Assembly (NCBI RefSeq): GCF_041261205.1
Contig: NZ_JBGCCH010000015.1
Coordinates: forward strand, 124,001-188,000
From: Catenulispora sp. MAP5-51
GTDB lineage: Bacteria > Actinomycetota > Actinomycetes > Streptomycetales > Catenulisporaceae
Length of the DNA stretch: 64,000 nucleotides
Direction: 5' to 3'
Each line of letters opens with the position of its first letter. Positions within the stretch are counted from its first letter, which is position 1. This document shows, in pieces, positions 1 through 8,815 of the stretch. The position numbers and the translations under genes are program-made. Under the pieces are notes generated by a model. The model saw only the letters and a program-made list of their open reading frames with translations, made no database searches and was not told the origin of the DNA.

Positions 1-25
1 GGGTCGCGGCCCAACACCTCGGCGG

Positions 26-1237
26 TCAGGAAGAAGAACCAGGCTCGGCAGCGCCGGCTGCCGTGAGCTCCCCGTCCCCGCTGACGGCCGTGCGCACCAG
101 ATCGCTGAGCTCGGTCTGCCAGGCGAGCGCCGGGCCGCGCGGGGCCATGTAGCCGGACAGGTACGCGAAGACGAGCCCGTGATCGGGGTCGGCCCAGGCG
201 TTGCAGTAGTTGCTGCCGTTGTGGCCGAAGACCTCCTCGCCGGCGGTGACCCCGAAGGGCTTCGCGGTCTGGATCGGCTGCTCGCCCCAGCCGAGTTGGA
301 AGCCGTGGGCCCAGCGGACGGCGTGGCCGATGATCGGGTCGCGGTGGGTGCCGCCGCCGGTGGTGGGGAAGCGCGCGGGATTCCGTGCCGAGCGCACGGT
401 TTCCGGCTTGAACACGGTGACTCCGTCGAGGGTGCCGCCGTTCAGCAGGAGCTGGAAGAACCGGGCCACGTCGCGCGCTGTGGAGTGGACCGTCGCGGCC
501 GGGATCGCCGCGGTGCGCACGGTTTTCTGGGCGAAGCGGGCCACTTTCAGGCGGTCGGGGAAGGGGGTTCTGGGCGCTGTCGCGGACTGCAGGTCGGCTC
601 GCGATTCCCAGCGCGCGGGCGGCAGGCCGAGCGAGGTGTCGTGCAGCCCGGCCGGGGCGAGGATCCGCGTGCTCAGATACTCGGCGAGCGGGATGCCGGT
701 GACCCGCTGGAGGAGTTCGCCGAGGATGAAGCCCTGGCTGAGGATGTGGTACGCCGAGGACCGGCCCGGCTCCCGTTTCGCCGTGGCCGCGGCGGCCGCG
801 CGCACCGAGCGGTCCCAGTCGTGCATGATCAGCGCGTCGCCGACGACGTGCCGGGTGGACAGCGGCGCGCCGGTGGAGTGGGTGAGCGCGTGGCGCGGCG
901 TCGCGGATTCCTTGCCGGCGCGGCCGTACTCGGGCCAGTGCTCTGCGATCGGGGCGTCCAGGTCGAGCCGGCCGCGTTCGGCGAGCTGGTGGACGGCCAT
1001 CGCGGTGAACGGCTTTCCCGTGGACCACAACAGGAACGGGGTGTCGGGCCGGCAGCGGACGCTCAGGTCGAGGATCGGGGCGCCGTGGTGCAGGACGTGC
1101 AGCTGCGCCTGGCCGGGGCGGTCGCGGACCAGCTCGGCGATGCGGTTCAGGGCGTGGATGCGGTTCGGGGAGTCGAGGCGGTTCGGGGCGTCCATGCGGT
1201 TCGGGGCATCGATGCGGTTCGGGGCGTTCTCGGTCAT
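26..1237 (-). CDS. Serine hydrolase of the beta-lactamase class C / penicillin-binding-like family
   Basis: This 403-residue protein has the layout of class C beta-lactamase-related esterases and D-aminopeptidases. An S-x-x-K motif (S72-T-G-K75) supplies the nucleophile and base, a conserved Tyr (Y163) follows a PG-x4-Y pattern, and an HNG motif lies near residue 338 in place of KTG. There is no signal peptide, so it is probably cytoplasmic; the substrate cannot be told from sequence. The first 31 residues are five near-identical hexapeptides of the type NR-x-DAP, unrelated to the catalytic fold. It starts 13 bases after the stop of the upstream MFS gene, so the two probably form an operon. 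The ATG start is the only sensible one in frame. Confidence 0.85.
   Translation of the reverse strand: MTENAPNRIDAPNRMDAPNRLDSPNRIHALNRIAELVRDRPGQAQLHVLHHGAPILDLSVRCRPDTPFLLWSTGKPFTAMAVHQLAERGRLDLDAPIAEHWPEYGRAGKESATPRHALTHSTGAPLSTRHVVGDALIMHDWDRSVRAAAAATAKREPGRSSAYHILSQGFILGELLQRVTGIPLAEYLSTRILAPAGLHDTSLGLPPARWESRADLQSATAPRTPFPDRLKVARFAQKTVRTAAIPAATVHSTARDVARFFQLLLNGGTLDGVTVFKPETVRSARNPARFPTTGGGTHRDPIIGHAVRWAHGFQLGWGEQPIQTAKPFGVTAGEEVFGHNGSNYCNAWADPDHGLVFAYLSGYMAPRGPALAWQTELSDLVRTAVSGDGELTAAGAAEPGSSS
1142..1231. repeat. 18-bp tandem repeat, five copies, in the 5' end of the serine hydrolase gene
   Basis: Five consecutive 18-bp units, each beginning GCGGTTC on the plus strand, run without interruption from the second codon of the hydrolase gene. 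They encode an in-frame hexapeptide repeat at the protein N terminus. Unit length is a multiple of three, so copy-number change would lengthen or shorten the protein without frameshift. Confidence 0.9.
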
Positions 1238-1250
1238 CGCATCAACCTCC

Positions 1251-2810
1251 TCAGCCCTCGGTCGCCGGGGGCCTGCTCGGCGCTTCCGGCGTGCCCTGTT
1301 CGGCCTTGCGGCTGCGCCAGTCGGCGATCCCGACCACCAGCGCGGCGAGCTCGAAGCAGATCGCCACGACCGCGCCGGCCTGGAAGGCGTTGGCGAAGCC
1401 CTTGCCCTGGCTGACGCGGCTGAAGAACACCGCGCCGACGCTGGCGATGCCGAGCGCGGAGCCCAGGCGCTGCGCCGTCTGCATGACGCCGCCGGCGGTG
1501 CCGGCCCGGCTCACCGGGACCTCCGACAGGGACAGCGCGAGGTTCGGCGCGATGACCAGGCCGGAGCCCACCCCGGCGACCAGCAGCGGGCCGGCCGTGG
1601 CCACGCCGGCGGCGCGTCCGTCGACCCAGTGCACGACCAGGATCGCGGCCGCGGTGCCCAGCGCCACCAGGACGATGCCGAGGATGACCAGCGGGCGGCC
1701 GTGCTTGCCGACCAGGCGTCCGCCGAGGGTGGCACTGACCGCCGAGCCGATGGCGAAGGGGGTGGTGGCCAGGCCCGCTTCCAGGGCGCTGTAGTGCAGG
1801 CCGTTCTGCACGAAGAGCGTGAAGATGAAGAAGATGGTGGTGAAGCCGGCGAAGTAGAGCAGGCCGAGCACGCTGCCGCGGGTGTAGGAGCGGATGCGCA
1901 CCAGGGCCGGCGGGACCAGCGGCATGTGCCCGGAGGCCGCGACCCTGCGCTCCCACTGCGCGAAGGCGATGATCAGCAGCACCCCCAGCACCACCAGCCA
2001 CCACTTGCCGCGGCCCGTCCACTGCTGCTCCTGCACCAGCGGCAGCATGATCGCGACGACCGAGCCGCCGAGAAGCAGCACACCGACCCAGTCGATGCGC
2101 CCCTTCGCCAAGTCCCGCCCGCACCCGACGCATCCGGGTATCAGCCGCAGCGCGAGTATGAACGCCACGACCCCGATCGGCAGGTTCAAGAAGAACACCC
2201 AGCGCCAGCCGTGCTCCTCCCCGCCGGCGGCGATCAACAGCCCGCCGACCAGCGGCCCGATCGCCGTCGCCAGCCCCACGATCGCCCCGAAGTACCCGAA
2301 GGCCCGCGCCCGCGCCGCCCCGCTGAACATCTCCTGGATCAGCCCGGAGATCTGCGGCCCCAGGATCCCCGAAGCCAGCCCCTGCGCCAGCCTCGCCACC
2401 ACCAGGAACGCCGCCCCCGGCGCGATCCCGCACAAGCCGGACGCCACGGTGAACGCGGCCAACCCGACCAGGAACGCCGTCCGCCGCCCGACCATGTCCC
2501 CGAAGACCCCCGAGGGCACCAGGATCAGCCCGAAGGTCAGGGCATAGCCGGACACCACCCACGACAGGTCGGCGGGCGTGGCCGACAAGCCCTTCTGCAT
2601 CGAGGGAAGCGCGACGTTGACGATGGAGACGTCCAGCAGCGTCATGAACCCGACGAGCAGGCACACCGCCAGCGCGCGATTCTTGCGCTGCTCGGAGAGC
2701 CCGGCGATGCCCGGGATACTCGAGTGCGCCTCGGGGCGGTCGTCGACGTCGGGGCCGTCCGCAGCGGTGCTCACAGTCGTCACGGTGACAGTGGTGGTGG
2801 AGGGGTGCAA
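1251..2810 (-). CDS. MFS drug-efflux transporter, DHA2 (EmrB/QacA) family, 14 TMS
   Basis: The 519-residue protein has about 14 hydrophobic segments and the features of DHA2 proton-driven exporters: a first helix with LLDVSIVNVALP, then WVVSGYAL and a G-D-x(2)-GRR loop between helices 2 and 3. It should export hydrophobic drugs or a metabolite across the cytoplasmic membrane. The longest frame starts at a TTG (2810); GTG codons at 2783 and 2774 are also possible and none has a clear Shine-Dalgarno sequence, so the N terminus is uncertain. It is followed after 13 bases by the serine hydrolase gene on the same strand. No dedicated regulator lies next to it. Confidence 0.88.
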   Translation of the reverse strand: MHPSTTTVTVTTVSTAADGPDVDDRPEAHSSIPGIAGLSEQRKNRALAVCLLVGFMTLLDVSIVNVALPSMQKGLSATPADLSWVVSGYALTFGLILVPSGVFGDMVGRRTAFLVGLAAFTVASGLCGIAPGAAFLVVARLAQGLASGILGPQISGLIQEMFSGAARARAFGYFGAIVGLATAIGPLVGGLLIAAGGEEHGWRWVFFLNLPIGVVAFILALRLIPGCVGCGRDLAKGRIDWVGVLLLGGSVVAIMLPLVQEQQWTGRGKWWLVVLGVLLIIAFAQWERRVAASGHMPLVPPALVRIRSYTRGSVLGLLYFAGFTTIFFIFTLFVQNGLHYSALEAGLATTPFAIGSAVSATLGGRLVGKHGRPLVILGIVLVALGTAAAILVVHWVDGRAAGVATAGPLLVAGVGSGLVIAPNLALSLSEVPVSRAGTAGGVMQTAQRLGSALGIASVGAVFFSRVSQGKGFANAFQAGAVVAICFELAALVVGIADWRSRKAEQGTPEAPSRPPATEG

Positions 2811-2943
2811 GTCGAGGGCCGGTCAACGCGGCGGCTCGGAGGACGGCTGCCGTGTCGTGGTCGGAGGCGGCGGGAGTAGCCCATCAGGGTGAGAGCGGGC
2901 CGGGCTCGGATCGAACCAATCCTTCAAAGTGTAGGATTTGTAC

Positions 2944-3216
2944 ATGGCTGACACTTACACCGTGACCGAAGCCCGCGCCCACCTCGGCGAGGTCGTCAAC
3001 AAGGCCCGCCACGGTGGCAAAGTCATCGAGATCACGCAGCACGGCAAGCCTGCCGCCTTCGTGATAAGCCCTGAACTGCTGTCCTATTACCGAAAACTTG
3101 AAGACGAGTACGACATCGCCGAGGCCCACCGGATCAAGGCGGATGGCGAGCCGTCCGTCCCCCACGCCGAGGTCGCGGCTCGATTCGGGCTCAGGCCTGA
3201 CGGGCGTCCTGCGTGA
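2944..3216 (+). CDS. Phd/YefM-family antitoxin
   Basis: The 90-residue protein begins with the Phd/YefM fold signature (TVTEARAHLGEVVNKA then GGKVIEITQHGKPAAFVIS), the N-terminal DNA-binding and dimerisation half of type II antitoxins. The C-terminal third would wrap the toxin. An AGGA ribosome-binding site (2933-2936) lies seven bases before ATG 2944, favouring it over an in-frame TTG six bases upstream. Its stop overlaps the GTG start of the RelE-like toxin (GTGA), the classic antitoxin-first arrangement, and the pair probably represses its own promoter just upstream. Confidence 0.9.
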   Translation: MADTYTVTEARAHLGEVVNKARHGGKVIEITQHGKPAAFVISPELLSYYRKLEDEYDIAEAHRIKADGEPSVPHAEVAARFGLRPDGRPA

Positions 3217-3473
3217 GCTACGGCATCGAATGGAAGCCGGCGGCCATCGATCGGCTCAAAGCGGTGGCGACGGACCACCCCGAGGCCCCCGGCCTGGTCT
3301 TCACAGCGGTGTACGAGCTGGCGTCGAATCCGTGCCCTACGAACAGCACTCAGCTCGGCACCTCGCCGTTCCGGCGCTTGCTTCTCGGCTACTGGCGCGT
3401 CACCTACGAGATCGTCGAAGCAGATCAGATCGTCCAGATCCACATGGTCGGCCGCTCGCTCAACCCTCGCTGA
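3213..3473 (+). CDS. RelE/ParE-superfamily toxin
   Basis: This 86-residue basic protein follows the antitoxin with a four-base GTGA overlap. The pattern W-K-P-A-A-x-D-R-L near the start, the central L-G-x-x-P-F-R-R-L-L-x-G-x-W-R-V-x-Y segment and the final VGRSLNPR strand match RelE-type ribosome-dependent mRNA endonucleases. ParE-type gyrase poisons share the fold and cannot be excluded. Expression should depend on translational coupling to the antitoxin. Confidence 0.88.
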   Translation: MSYGIEWKPAAIDRLKAVATDHPEAPGLVFTAVYELASNPCPTNSTQLGTSPFRRLLLGYWRVTYEIVEADQIVQIHMVGRSLNPR

Positions 3474-3557
3474 CCCCTCACCAGAGCCGTGCCCGATCGG
3501 CCGGTTGCGCATGTCGTAGTCGGGATACGGGGCGCGCTCGGGCTCCTGTGGGTCCGG

Positions 3558-4250
3558 TCAGCGTGGTGCGCTCGGCTCCCCCATCCATGGGATCGCGGGG
3601 AGCACCAGGAGCGAGAAGGCGAGTACCCCGAGCGTGGTCGGCGCGAAGTAGGCGAGCAGGGTGCTGTGGCCGGTGACGCCCGTCGTGGCGGTCGCGGCCG
3701 CGAACGGCAGGACGAGGAGGTCGCCGACCAGGAAGTGCTCGTGATTGATGCGGCGGCGCAGCCACCAGTGGCCGGCGATGCGGCCCAGGACGGCGGCCAG
3801 CACTGCGAAGGCGGCGACGGCGGTCCGGCGCTGGGAGAGGGCGCGGTCGGGGTTGGCGTCGGTCTCGTGCCAGCTGCCGGCGAAGGCGTAGCGGATCACC
3901 CGGCCGTGCCAGACCACCACCGGCATTCGGCCGTCGGGCGGGACCTCGCCGCGGACGTTGTCGTGGTCGGAGAGGTCGATGGTGTCCGATCCCGCGCCGC
4001 CGTTCCATGTCACGGCGGCCCGGGTGTCCTGGTACTTGCCGGAGGTCGAGCCGAACAGGCCGGTCACGGTCGCGGTGACGCTCTACTCGGCGGTGTGGTC
4101 GGCGTCGAAGAAGTCGGCGGCGTGCTGCTTGCCCGGCATGCCGGGGATCAGGCACACGGACACCACGGCGCACAGCACCGCGGCGGCCGTCACGACCCAG
4201 CGGGCCGCCTGGGCCCGCAGGCCGACGGTCGGCAAGCGATTGGCCGACAT
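3558..4250 (-). pseudogene. Membrane protein gene interrupted by an in-frame TAG
   Basis: Read from the ATG at 4250 the frame gives an N-terminal membrane helix (residues about 18-35) and a periplasmic-type stretch, then a TAG at codon 56 (bases 4085-4083). The same frame continues without shift for 174 codons with a soluble domain (WNGGAGSDTIDLSD, then VVVWHGRVIRYAF) and further membrane helices. The two halves look like one DUF3592-like membrane protein of about 230 residues; a C-to-T change at a CAG codon would explain the stop. A GTG at 4067 could reinitiate and make only the last 169 residues. A sequencing error, suppression or true decay are all possible. The function is unknown. Confidence 0.65.
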
Positions 4251-4289
4251 GCGATTCCCCCCGTCGAATCCCCCGCTTCGGGGCGGGCC

Positions 4290-4769
4290 CTAACCGCGCC
4301 CCGACTCCAGACCCTTGCTGATCACGTCCAGCGCGTCCCCCAGCGCGACCAGCTGCTCGCGGCTCAGCGGCGTGACGAACGTCTCCCGGACGTCGCGCAC
4401 GTGCAGCGGCACCGCCGCGAGCAGCTTGTCCCAGCCCTGGTCGGTGAGCACCGCGAAGAAGCCGCGGCCGTCGGTCTCGCAGGGTTCGCGGCGGACCCAG
4501 CCGTCCTTCTCCATGCGGCTGATCTGGTGCGACAGGCGGCTCTTCGACAGCAGCGCGCCCTCGGCGAGCTCCGTCATGCGCATGCGGCGCAGCGGGGCCT
4601 CGGACAGGCGGGCCAGGACCTCGTAGTCGATCAGGGTCAGGCCGTGGCTGCGGGACAGGCTCGCGCTCAGGCGGTCCGGCAGCAGACGCATCACCGAGAT
4701 GTACTGGCGCCAGACGGCCTGCTCGGTCTCGTCGAGCCAGGGGGGTTCGTCGGTGCCGTCGGCGGTCAT
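4290..4769 (-). CDS. MarR-family transcriptional regulator
   Basis: The 159-residue protein shows the MarR winged helix: DYEVLARLSEAPLRRMRMTELAEG, then the recognition helix SKSRLSHQISRMEKDGWV and the wing R-x-x-C-x-T-D-G-R-G-F-F. It should bind a palindromic operator as a dimer and be released by a small ligand. ATG 4769 is preferred; an upstream in-frame start at 4802 would add 11 residues and lie inside the putative operator. The operator-like palindrome 21 bases upstream suggests autorepression. Possible targets nearby are the interrupted membrane gene downstream and the DUF2127 gene, but this is inference. Confidence 0.9.
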   Translation of the reverse strand: MTADGTDEPPWLDETEQAVWRQYISVMRLLPDRLSASLSRSHGLTLIDYEVLARLSEAPLRRMRMTELAEGALLSKSRLSHQISRMEKDGWVRREPCETDGRGFFAVLTDQGWDKLLAAVPLHVRDVRETFVTPLSREQLVALGDALDVISKGLESGRG

Positions 4770-4789
4770 GGTCCCAGCGTACGACAGTG

Positions 4790-4803
4790 GTTGAACTTGC
4801 AAC
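4790..4803. promoter_or_regulatory. Imperfect palindrome upstream of the MarR gene, candidate operator
   Basis: GTTGAACTTGCAAC has half sites GTTGAAC and, on the other strand, GTTGCAA. It lies about 20 bases before the MarR start codon, the size and position expected of an autoregulatory MarR site. Confidence 0.5.
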
Positions 4804-4863
4804 GGCTCAGCCCGCCGACCTGGTGACAGGACAGGCGGGCTGAGCAGTAGGGAGTTTCCGGGG

Positions 4864-5739
4864 TTATGGCGCGCCGGGGGCCGGGTCGGCCGGCTGCGGG
4901 TTGGTCAGCACGACGGTCTCGGCCAGATCGACCTGGGTGGCCGGGCCCGGGATCTCGCGCCGGCACGCCGCCAGCTCCACCGTCAGCAGCGCCTCGGCGT
5001 GCTTCTGCGCCTCGAAGGCCTTGCCGCCGCCGCGGATGCCGAACAGCCGCTTGGTGATCAGCAGGTAGACCACGGCGCCGACGTTGATCGCGAACGTGCA
5101 CGCGGCCAGGATCCACGACTTGTGCTCGTGCACCTTGCTGTAGCCGTCCCAGATCTCCAGCGGCAGGAAGATCGAGGTGCCGACCGCCGTCAGGTACTCG
5201 CCCCAGCGCTTGGCCAGCCACAGACCGATGCCCTCGACGGCCTCCAGCAGCGCGTAGCCCCCGAGCAGCAACGCCACGGTGTGGATGGTCTTCGGGCTGT
5301 AGTTGAACGTCTTGCGGATCCGCTCCACCACGCTGGCGTGCTCGACGTCCCACCCGAAGTGGTTCGCGAACGGCTTGAACGCGGTCAGGTCGTCCTCGAA
5401 GAGCCGCTGCACGGCGTTCTGACTGCTGCCGAACTTCCACACCGCCCAGGCGATCAGCAGGATCACCACACCGCGGATCACCCGCTCGATCGCCAGCAGC
5501 CGCAGGATGAACAGGTCCCGCAGCGCTTTGCCGCGCGGCACGATCGGCGCCTGGTCCGCCGGCCCGCTGCCGCCGGGCTCCCCTATGACGAAGTCACCAC
5601 AGCGCAGACACCGCCACGCCGCTCCGTGGACGGTCTCCACCCGAAGTCTCGCGGCCAGCTCGGTCTCCACTCCCGGGCCGACCGGTGCGTAGGTCTCATG
5701 CCCCCGACGCGCACAACGGCGCCTGTTCCAGTCACGCAT
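4864..5739 (-). CDS. DUF2127-family membrane protein
   Basis: The 291-residue protein has a cytoplasmic N-terminal part with a Cys pair (WRCLRCGDF) and a basic start, then four predicted membrane segments between residues about 75 and 235 (ERVIRGVVILLIAWAVW, TVALLLGGYALLEAVEGIGLWLA, YLTAVGTSIFLPLEIW and the helix around FAINVGAVVYLLI). These match the DUF2127 family of unknown function. The tail is Pro/Ala-rich. It is divergent from the DUF3817 gene, with about 110 bases between them. Confidence 0.8.
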   Translation of the reverse strand: MRDWNRRRCARRGHETYAPVGPGVETELAARLRVETVHGAAWRCLRCGDFVIGEPGGSGPADQAPIVPRGKALRDLFILRLLAIERVIRGVVILLIAWAVWKFGSSQNAVQRLFEDDLTAFKPFANHFGWDVEHASVVERIRKTFNYSPKTIHTVALLLGGYALLEAVEGIGLWLAKRWGEYLTAVGTSIFLPLEIWDGYSKVHEHKSWILAACTFAINVGAVVYLLITKRLFGIRGGGKAFEAQKHAEALLTVELAACRREIPGPATQVDLAETVVLTNPQPADPAPGAP

Positions 5740-5850
5740 GGTGCCCAGCGTAGGGGGAGGCGTAAAGCCGCGGTACCAGCTGGGGTATTCTGCCCGGGAT
5801 ATACCGACACGTTGTCGGCCATAGCTATGCCGAACTGCGAGGGACCACCC

Positions 5851-6159
5851 GTGACCACTGCCGATGTGACGACCGCCGAGGACACCAAGCTCGCGCGCTT
5901 CCGCATGGTCTCACTGGCCGAAGGAGTGTCCTTCCTCATTCTGCTGTGTGTCGCGATGCCGCTGAAGTACGCCGCGCACATGCCCGCCCCGACCATGGTC
6001 TTCGGCATGATCCACGGCCTGCTGTTCCTGGCGTACGTGGGCCTGGCCTACGCCGTGAAGCAGAGCCAGAACTGGGACGCCAAGCGCTTCACCGTCGTGC
6101 TGGTCGCCTCAGTGCTGCCGACCGGCCCGTTCTGGCTGCACAAGTCGCTGAAGAACTAA
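5851..6159 (+). CDS. DUF3817-family small integral membrane protein
   Basis: The 102-residue protein has three membrane helices and the DUF3817 pattern: F-R-M-V-S-L-A-E-G-V-S-F at the first helix, PLKY after it, MIHGLLFLAYV in the second and a final PTGPFWLHK. GTG 5851 is chosen because GAGGGA (5839-5844) is six bases upstream; an ATG at 5827 in the same frame has no such site. Members of this family are common in actinobacteria next to transport or signalling genes, but the function is unknown. Confidence 0.8.
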   Translation: MTTADVTTAEDTKLARFRMVSLAEGVSFLILLCVAMPLKYAAHMPAPTMVFGMIHGLLFLAYVGLAYAVKQSQNWDAKRFTVVLVASVLPTGPFWLHKSLKN

Positions 6160-6173
6160 GACTTCAGATTTCT

Positions 6174-6557
6174 CTACAGGGCGCGCGGGAGGTAATCCGC
6201 GCGCCCTTCGTCGTCGAGCTCGAACGGTCCCTCCGGCAGGACGCAGAACTCGTTGCCCTCCGGATCGGCCATGACCAGGAACCCTCCCCCGGCGTACTCC
6301 GGGAGGTGGCGCGCGCCCAGCGCTTCCAGGCGCACGCGTGCCGCGGCGGGGTCGTCCGAGCGGATGTCGAAGTGCACGCGATTCTTGCCGGTCTTCGGCT
6401 CATCGGTCTTCTGGAACCCGACGCCGATGCCGTCGACGCGGTTCAGGAAGACGAAGGGGCCGATCCGGGCCGCGACCGACCGGTCCAGCACCTCGCACCA
6501 GAACGCCGCCAGCACCTCCGGCTCCCGGCAGTCGATGATGACGTCGGTGAGCCTCAC
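6174..6557 (-). CDS. VOC-superfamily (glyoxalase/bleomycin-resistance-like) protein
   Basis: The 127-residue protein carries the paired beta-alpha-beta-beta-beta halves of the VOC fold: R-L-T-D-V-I-I-D-C at the start, the internal NRVHFDIRSDDP with the metal-ligand-type His, and DPEGNEFCVLP near the end. The substrate is unknown. It starts at GTG overlapping the meaB stop (GTGA), so it is the last gene of the thiolase-meaB operon, although no role in that pathway is evident. Its last codons form half of a terminator hairpin. Confidence 0.8.
   Translation of the reverse strand: MRLTDVIIDCREPEVLAAFWCEVLDRSVAARIGPFVFLNRVDGIGVGFQKTDEPKTGKNRVHFDIRSDDPAAARVRLEALGARHLPEYAGGGFLVMADPEGNEFCVLPEGPFELDDEGRADYLPRAL
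6178..6207. terminator. Bidirectional hairpin terminator overlapping a gene end
   Basis: A perfect 11-bp stem (AGGGCGCGCGG and its complement) encloses an eight-base loop. It serves both the DUF3817 gene and the convergent VOC gene, whose final codons lie within it. Confidence 0.6.
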
Positions 6558-7516
6558 TCGTCGCTGACCCCGGCCACCAGCTCGTCGGCCGCCGAGTACG
6601 GGTCCAGCTCGCGCGCCACGACCCGCTCGGCCAGCACCGGCAGCCGCCGGCCGCCGCGCAGGTCGCCGATCCGCGCGCGCAGCGCGGCCAGGGCGATGCC
6701 CTCGATCTCCACCGAGGCCCGGTAGCGCCGGCGCTCGTCGAGCTGGCCGTGCTCCTGGAGCCAGCCCTTGTGCTTGTCCAGCGCCTCGACGAACTCCTCG
6801 ATGCCCTGGCCGGTGGCCGCGACCGTCTTCACGATCGGCGGCCGCCAGTCGCCGGGGGACCGGGATTCGCCCAGCGCGAGCATGTGGCCCAGCTCCCGGG
6901 CGGTGGCGTCGGCGCCGTCGCGGTCGGCCTTGTTGACCACGAACAGGTCGCCGATCTCCAGGATCCCGGCCTTGGCCGCCTGGATGCCGTCGCCCATGCC
7001 GGGGGCCAGCAGCACCACCGAGGTGTCGGCGGTCGCGGCGATCTCCACCTCGGACTGCCCGACGCCGACCGTCTCGATCAGCACCACGTCGCAGCCCGCG
7101 GCGTCCAGCACCCGGACCGCCTGCGGCGTGGCCGCCGACAGGCCTCCGAGGTGCCCGCGCGAGGCCATCGAGCGGATGTAGACGTCGCGGTCGGTGGCGT
7201 GCTCCTGCATCCGGACCCGGTCGCCGAGCAGCGCGCCGCCGGAGAACGGCGAGGAGGGGTCCACGGCCAGCACGCCGACCCGCTTGCCCTGCGCACGGAA
7301 GGCCGTGACCAGCGCGGATGTGGAGGTCGACTTACCGACGCCGGGCGAGCCGGTCAGGCCGACGACGTACGCGGTGCCCGCGTACGGGGTCAGCGCCGCC
7401 ATCACCTCGCGCAGCAGCGGGGAGCCGTCCTCCACGTGGGAGATCAGCCGCGCCACCGCGCGCGGGTCGCCCTTGCGGGCGCGTTCGACGAGGTCCGTCA
7501 CATCGTTGCCAGCCAC
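6554..7516 (-). CDS. meaB: MeaB-type G3E P-loop GTPase, chaperone of B12-dependent acyl-CoA mutases
   Basis: The 320-residue protein has a Walker A GSPGVGKST (residues 56-64), the MeaB/ArgK stretch VDPSSPFSGGALLGDRVRM with a downstream YIRSMASRGHLGGLS, a switch E-T-V-G-V-G-Q-S-E and an NKAD base-specificity motif. MeaB loads and protects the adenosylcobalamin of methylmalonyl- or ethylmalonyl-CoA mutase by GTP hydrolysis. It begins at GTG 25 bases after the thiolase stop and overlaps the VOC gene. The only partner mutase in this window is the ethylmalonyl-CoA mutase at 51.3-53.3 kb, so that is a plausible client; a methylmalonyl-CoA mutase elsewhere in the genome is another. Confidence 0.95.
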   Translation of the reverse strand: MAGNDVTDLVERARKGDPRAVARLISHVEDGSPLLREVMAALTPYAGTAYVVGLTGSPGVGKSTSTSALVTAFRAQGKRVGVLAVDPSSPFSGGALLGDRVRMQEHATDRDVYIRSMASRGHLGGLSAATPQAVRVLDAAGCDVVLIETVGVGQSEVEIAATADTSVVLLAPGMGDGIQAAKAGILEIGDLFVVNKADRDGADATARELGHMLALGESRSPGDWRPPIVKTVAATGQGIEEFVEALDKHKGWLQEHGQLDERRRYRASVEIEGIALAALRARIGDLRGGRRLPVLAERVVARELDPYSAADELVAGVSDE

Positions 7517-7541
7517 GGCCGGTGATCCTATCCGCGCGGTG

Positions 7542-8756
7542 TCAGCCGCGCTGCGGCACGGTGATGATCAGCGCGTCGCCCTGCCCGCCGCCACCGCACA
7601 GCGCCGCCGCGCCCGTGCCGCCGCCGCGCCGCTGGAGCTCCAGCGCCAGGCTGAGCACCAGGCGGGCGCCGGACATGCCGATCGGGTGGCCCAGGGCGAT
7701 CGCGCCGCCGTTGACGTTGACGATCTCCTCGTCCACGCCCAGGTCCTTCACGGACTGCACGCCGACCGCCGCGAACGCCTCGTTGATCTCGATCAGGTCC
7801 AGGTCGGCCACGGTCAGGCCGGCCTTGCCCAGGGCGTGCTTGATGGCGTTCGAGGGCTGCGACTGCAGCGAGGTGTCCGGGCCGGCGACGTTGCCGTGCG
7901 CGCCGATCTCGGCGATCCACTCCAGGCCCAGCTCCTCGGCCTTGGCCTTGGACATCACGACCACCGCGGCGGCGCCGTCGGAGATCTGCGAGGAGGTGCC
8001 GGCGGTGATGGTGCCGTCCCTGGTGAAGGCCGGGCGCAGGCCGGACAGGCTCTCCACGGTGGTGTCGGGGCGGATGCCCTCGTCGGTGCCGAACAGGATC
8101 GGGTCGCCCTTGCGCTGCGGGATCGAGACCGGGGCGATCTCGGCGTCGAAGACGCCGTTCTTCTGCGCGGCGGCGGCGCGCTGGTGCGAGCGGGCCGCGA
8201 ACTCGTCCTGCGGGGCGCGCTCGATACCGAGCTTGGTGTTGTAGTTCTCGGTGGTCTGCCCCATCGGGATCTTCTCCCACGGGTCGGTCAGGCCGTCGTA
8301 GGCCATCGCGTCGAGCATCTCCACCGCGCCGTACTTGAAGCCCTCGCGGGACTTGGGCAGCAGGTGCGGGGCGTTGGTCATGGACTCCTGCCCGCCGGCC
8401 ACCACGACGTCGAACTCGCCGGCCCGGATCAGCTGGTCGGCCAGGGCGATGGCGTCCAGCCCGGACAGGCAGACCTTGTTGATGGTGATCGCCGGGACGG
8501 TCAGCGGGATGCCCGCGGCCACGGCCGCCTGCCGCGCCGGGATCTGCCCGGCCCCGGCCTGCAGCACCTGGCCCATGATCACGTACTCGACCTGCTCGGG
8601 CGCGACACCGGCCCGCTCCAGGGCGGCCTTGATGGCCACCCCTCCGAGGTCGGCGCCGGAGAAGTTCTTGAGGGAGCCGAGCAGGCGGCCCATGGGGGTC
8701 CGCGCGCCTGCGACGATCACCGACTTGGCTGTGCTGTCTGTGGATCGAGTGCTCAC
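7542..8756 (-). CDS. Acetyl-CoA C-acetyltransferase (thiolase II)
   Basis: The 404-residue protein is a full-length biosynthetic-type thiolase. The acyl-accepting Cys is C96 ([11 protein letters not shown]), with H357 in [10 protein letters not shown] and C387 in CGGGGQGDA completing the triad. It condenses two acetyl-CoA to acetoacetyl-CoA, the entry to the ethylmalonyl-CoA pathway and to polyhydroxybutyrate, or runs in reverse in beta-oxidation. The GTG start has GGAGAG seven bases upstream. It leads the thiolase-meaB-VOC operon and is divergent from the epimerase; the shared 150-base region carries two operator-like palindromes. Confidence 0.95.
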   Translation of the reverse strand: MSTRSTDSTAKSVIVAGARTPMGRLLGSLKNFSGADLGGVAIKAALERAGVAPEQVEYVIMGQVLQAGAGQIPARQAAVAAGIPLTVPAITINKVCLSGLDAIALADQLIRAGEFDVVVAGGQESMTNAPHLLPKSREGFKYGAVEMLDAMAYDGLTDPWEKIPMGQTTENYNTKLGIERAPQDEFAARSHQRAAAAQKNGVFDAEIAPVSIPQRKGDPILFGTDEGIRPDTTVESLSGLRPAFTRDGTITAGTSSQISDGAAAVVVMSKAKAEELGLEWIAEIGAHGNVAGPDTSLQSQPSNAIKHALGKAGLTVADLDLIEINEAFAAVGVQSVKDLGVDEEIVNVNGGAIALGHPIGMSGARLVLSLALELQRRGGGTGAAALCGGGGQGDALIITVPQRG

Positions 8757-8815
8757 GACGATGCTCTCCAGTGTCGAGGGGGTGAGTGGAAGTGTTCTTG
8801 GTGCTGGCCACCAGC

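Noticed and set aside
210-2879. An 889-codon open frame on the plus strand across the serine hydrolase and MFS genes
   Set aside because: The opposite strand has catalytic motifs and membrane helices; this frame has neither.
3478-4173. A 231-codon minus-strand frame over the interrupted membrane gene
   Set aside because: It is an Arg-rich shifted frame; the frame with membrane helices and the in-frame TAG is the biologically sensible one.
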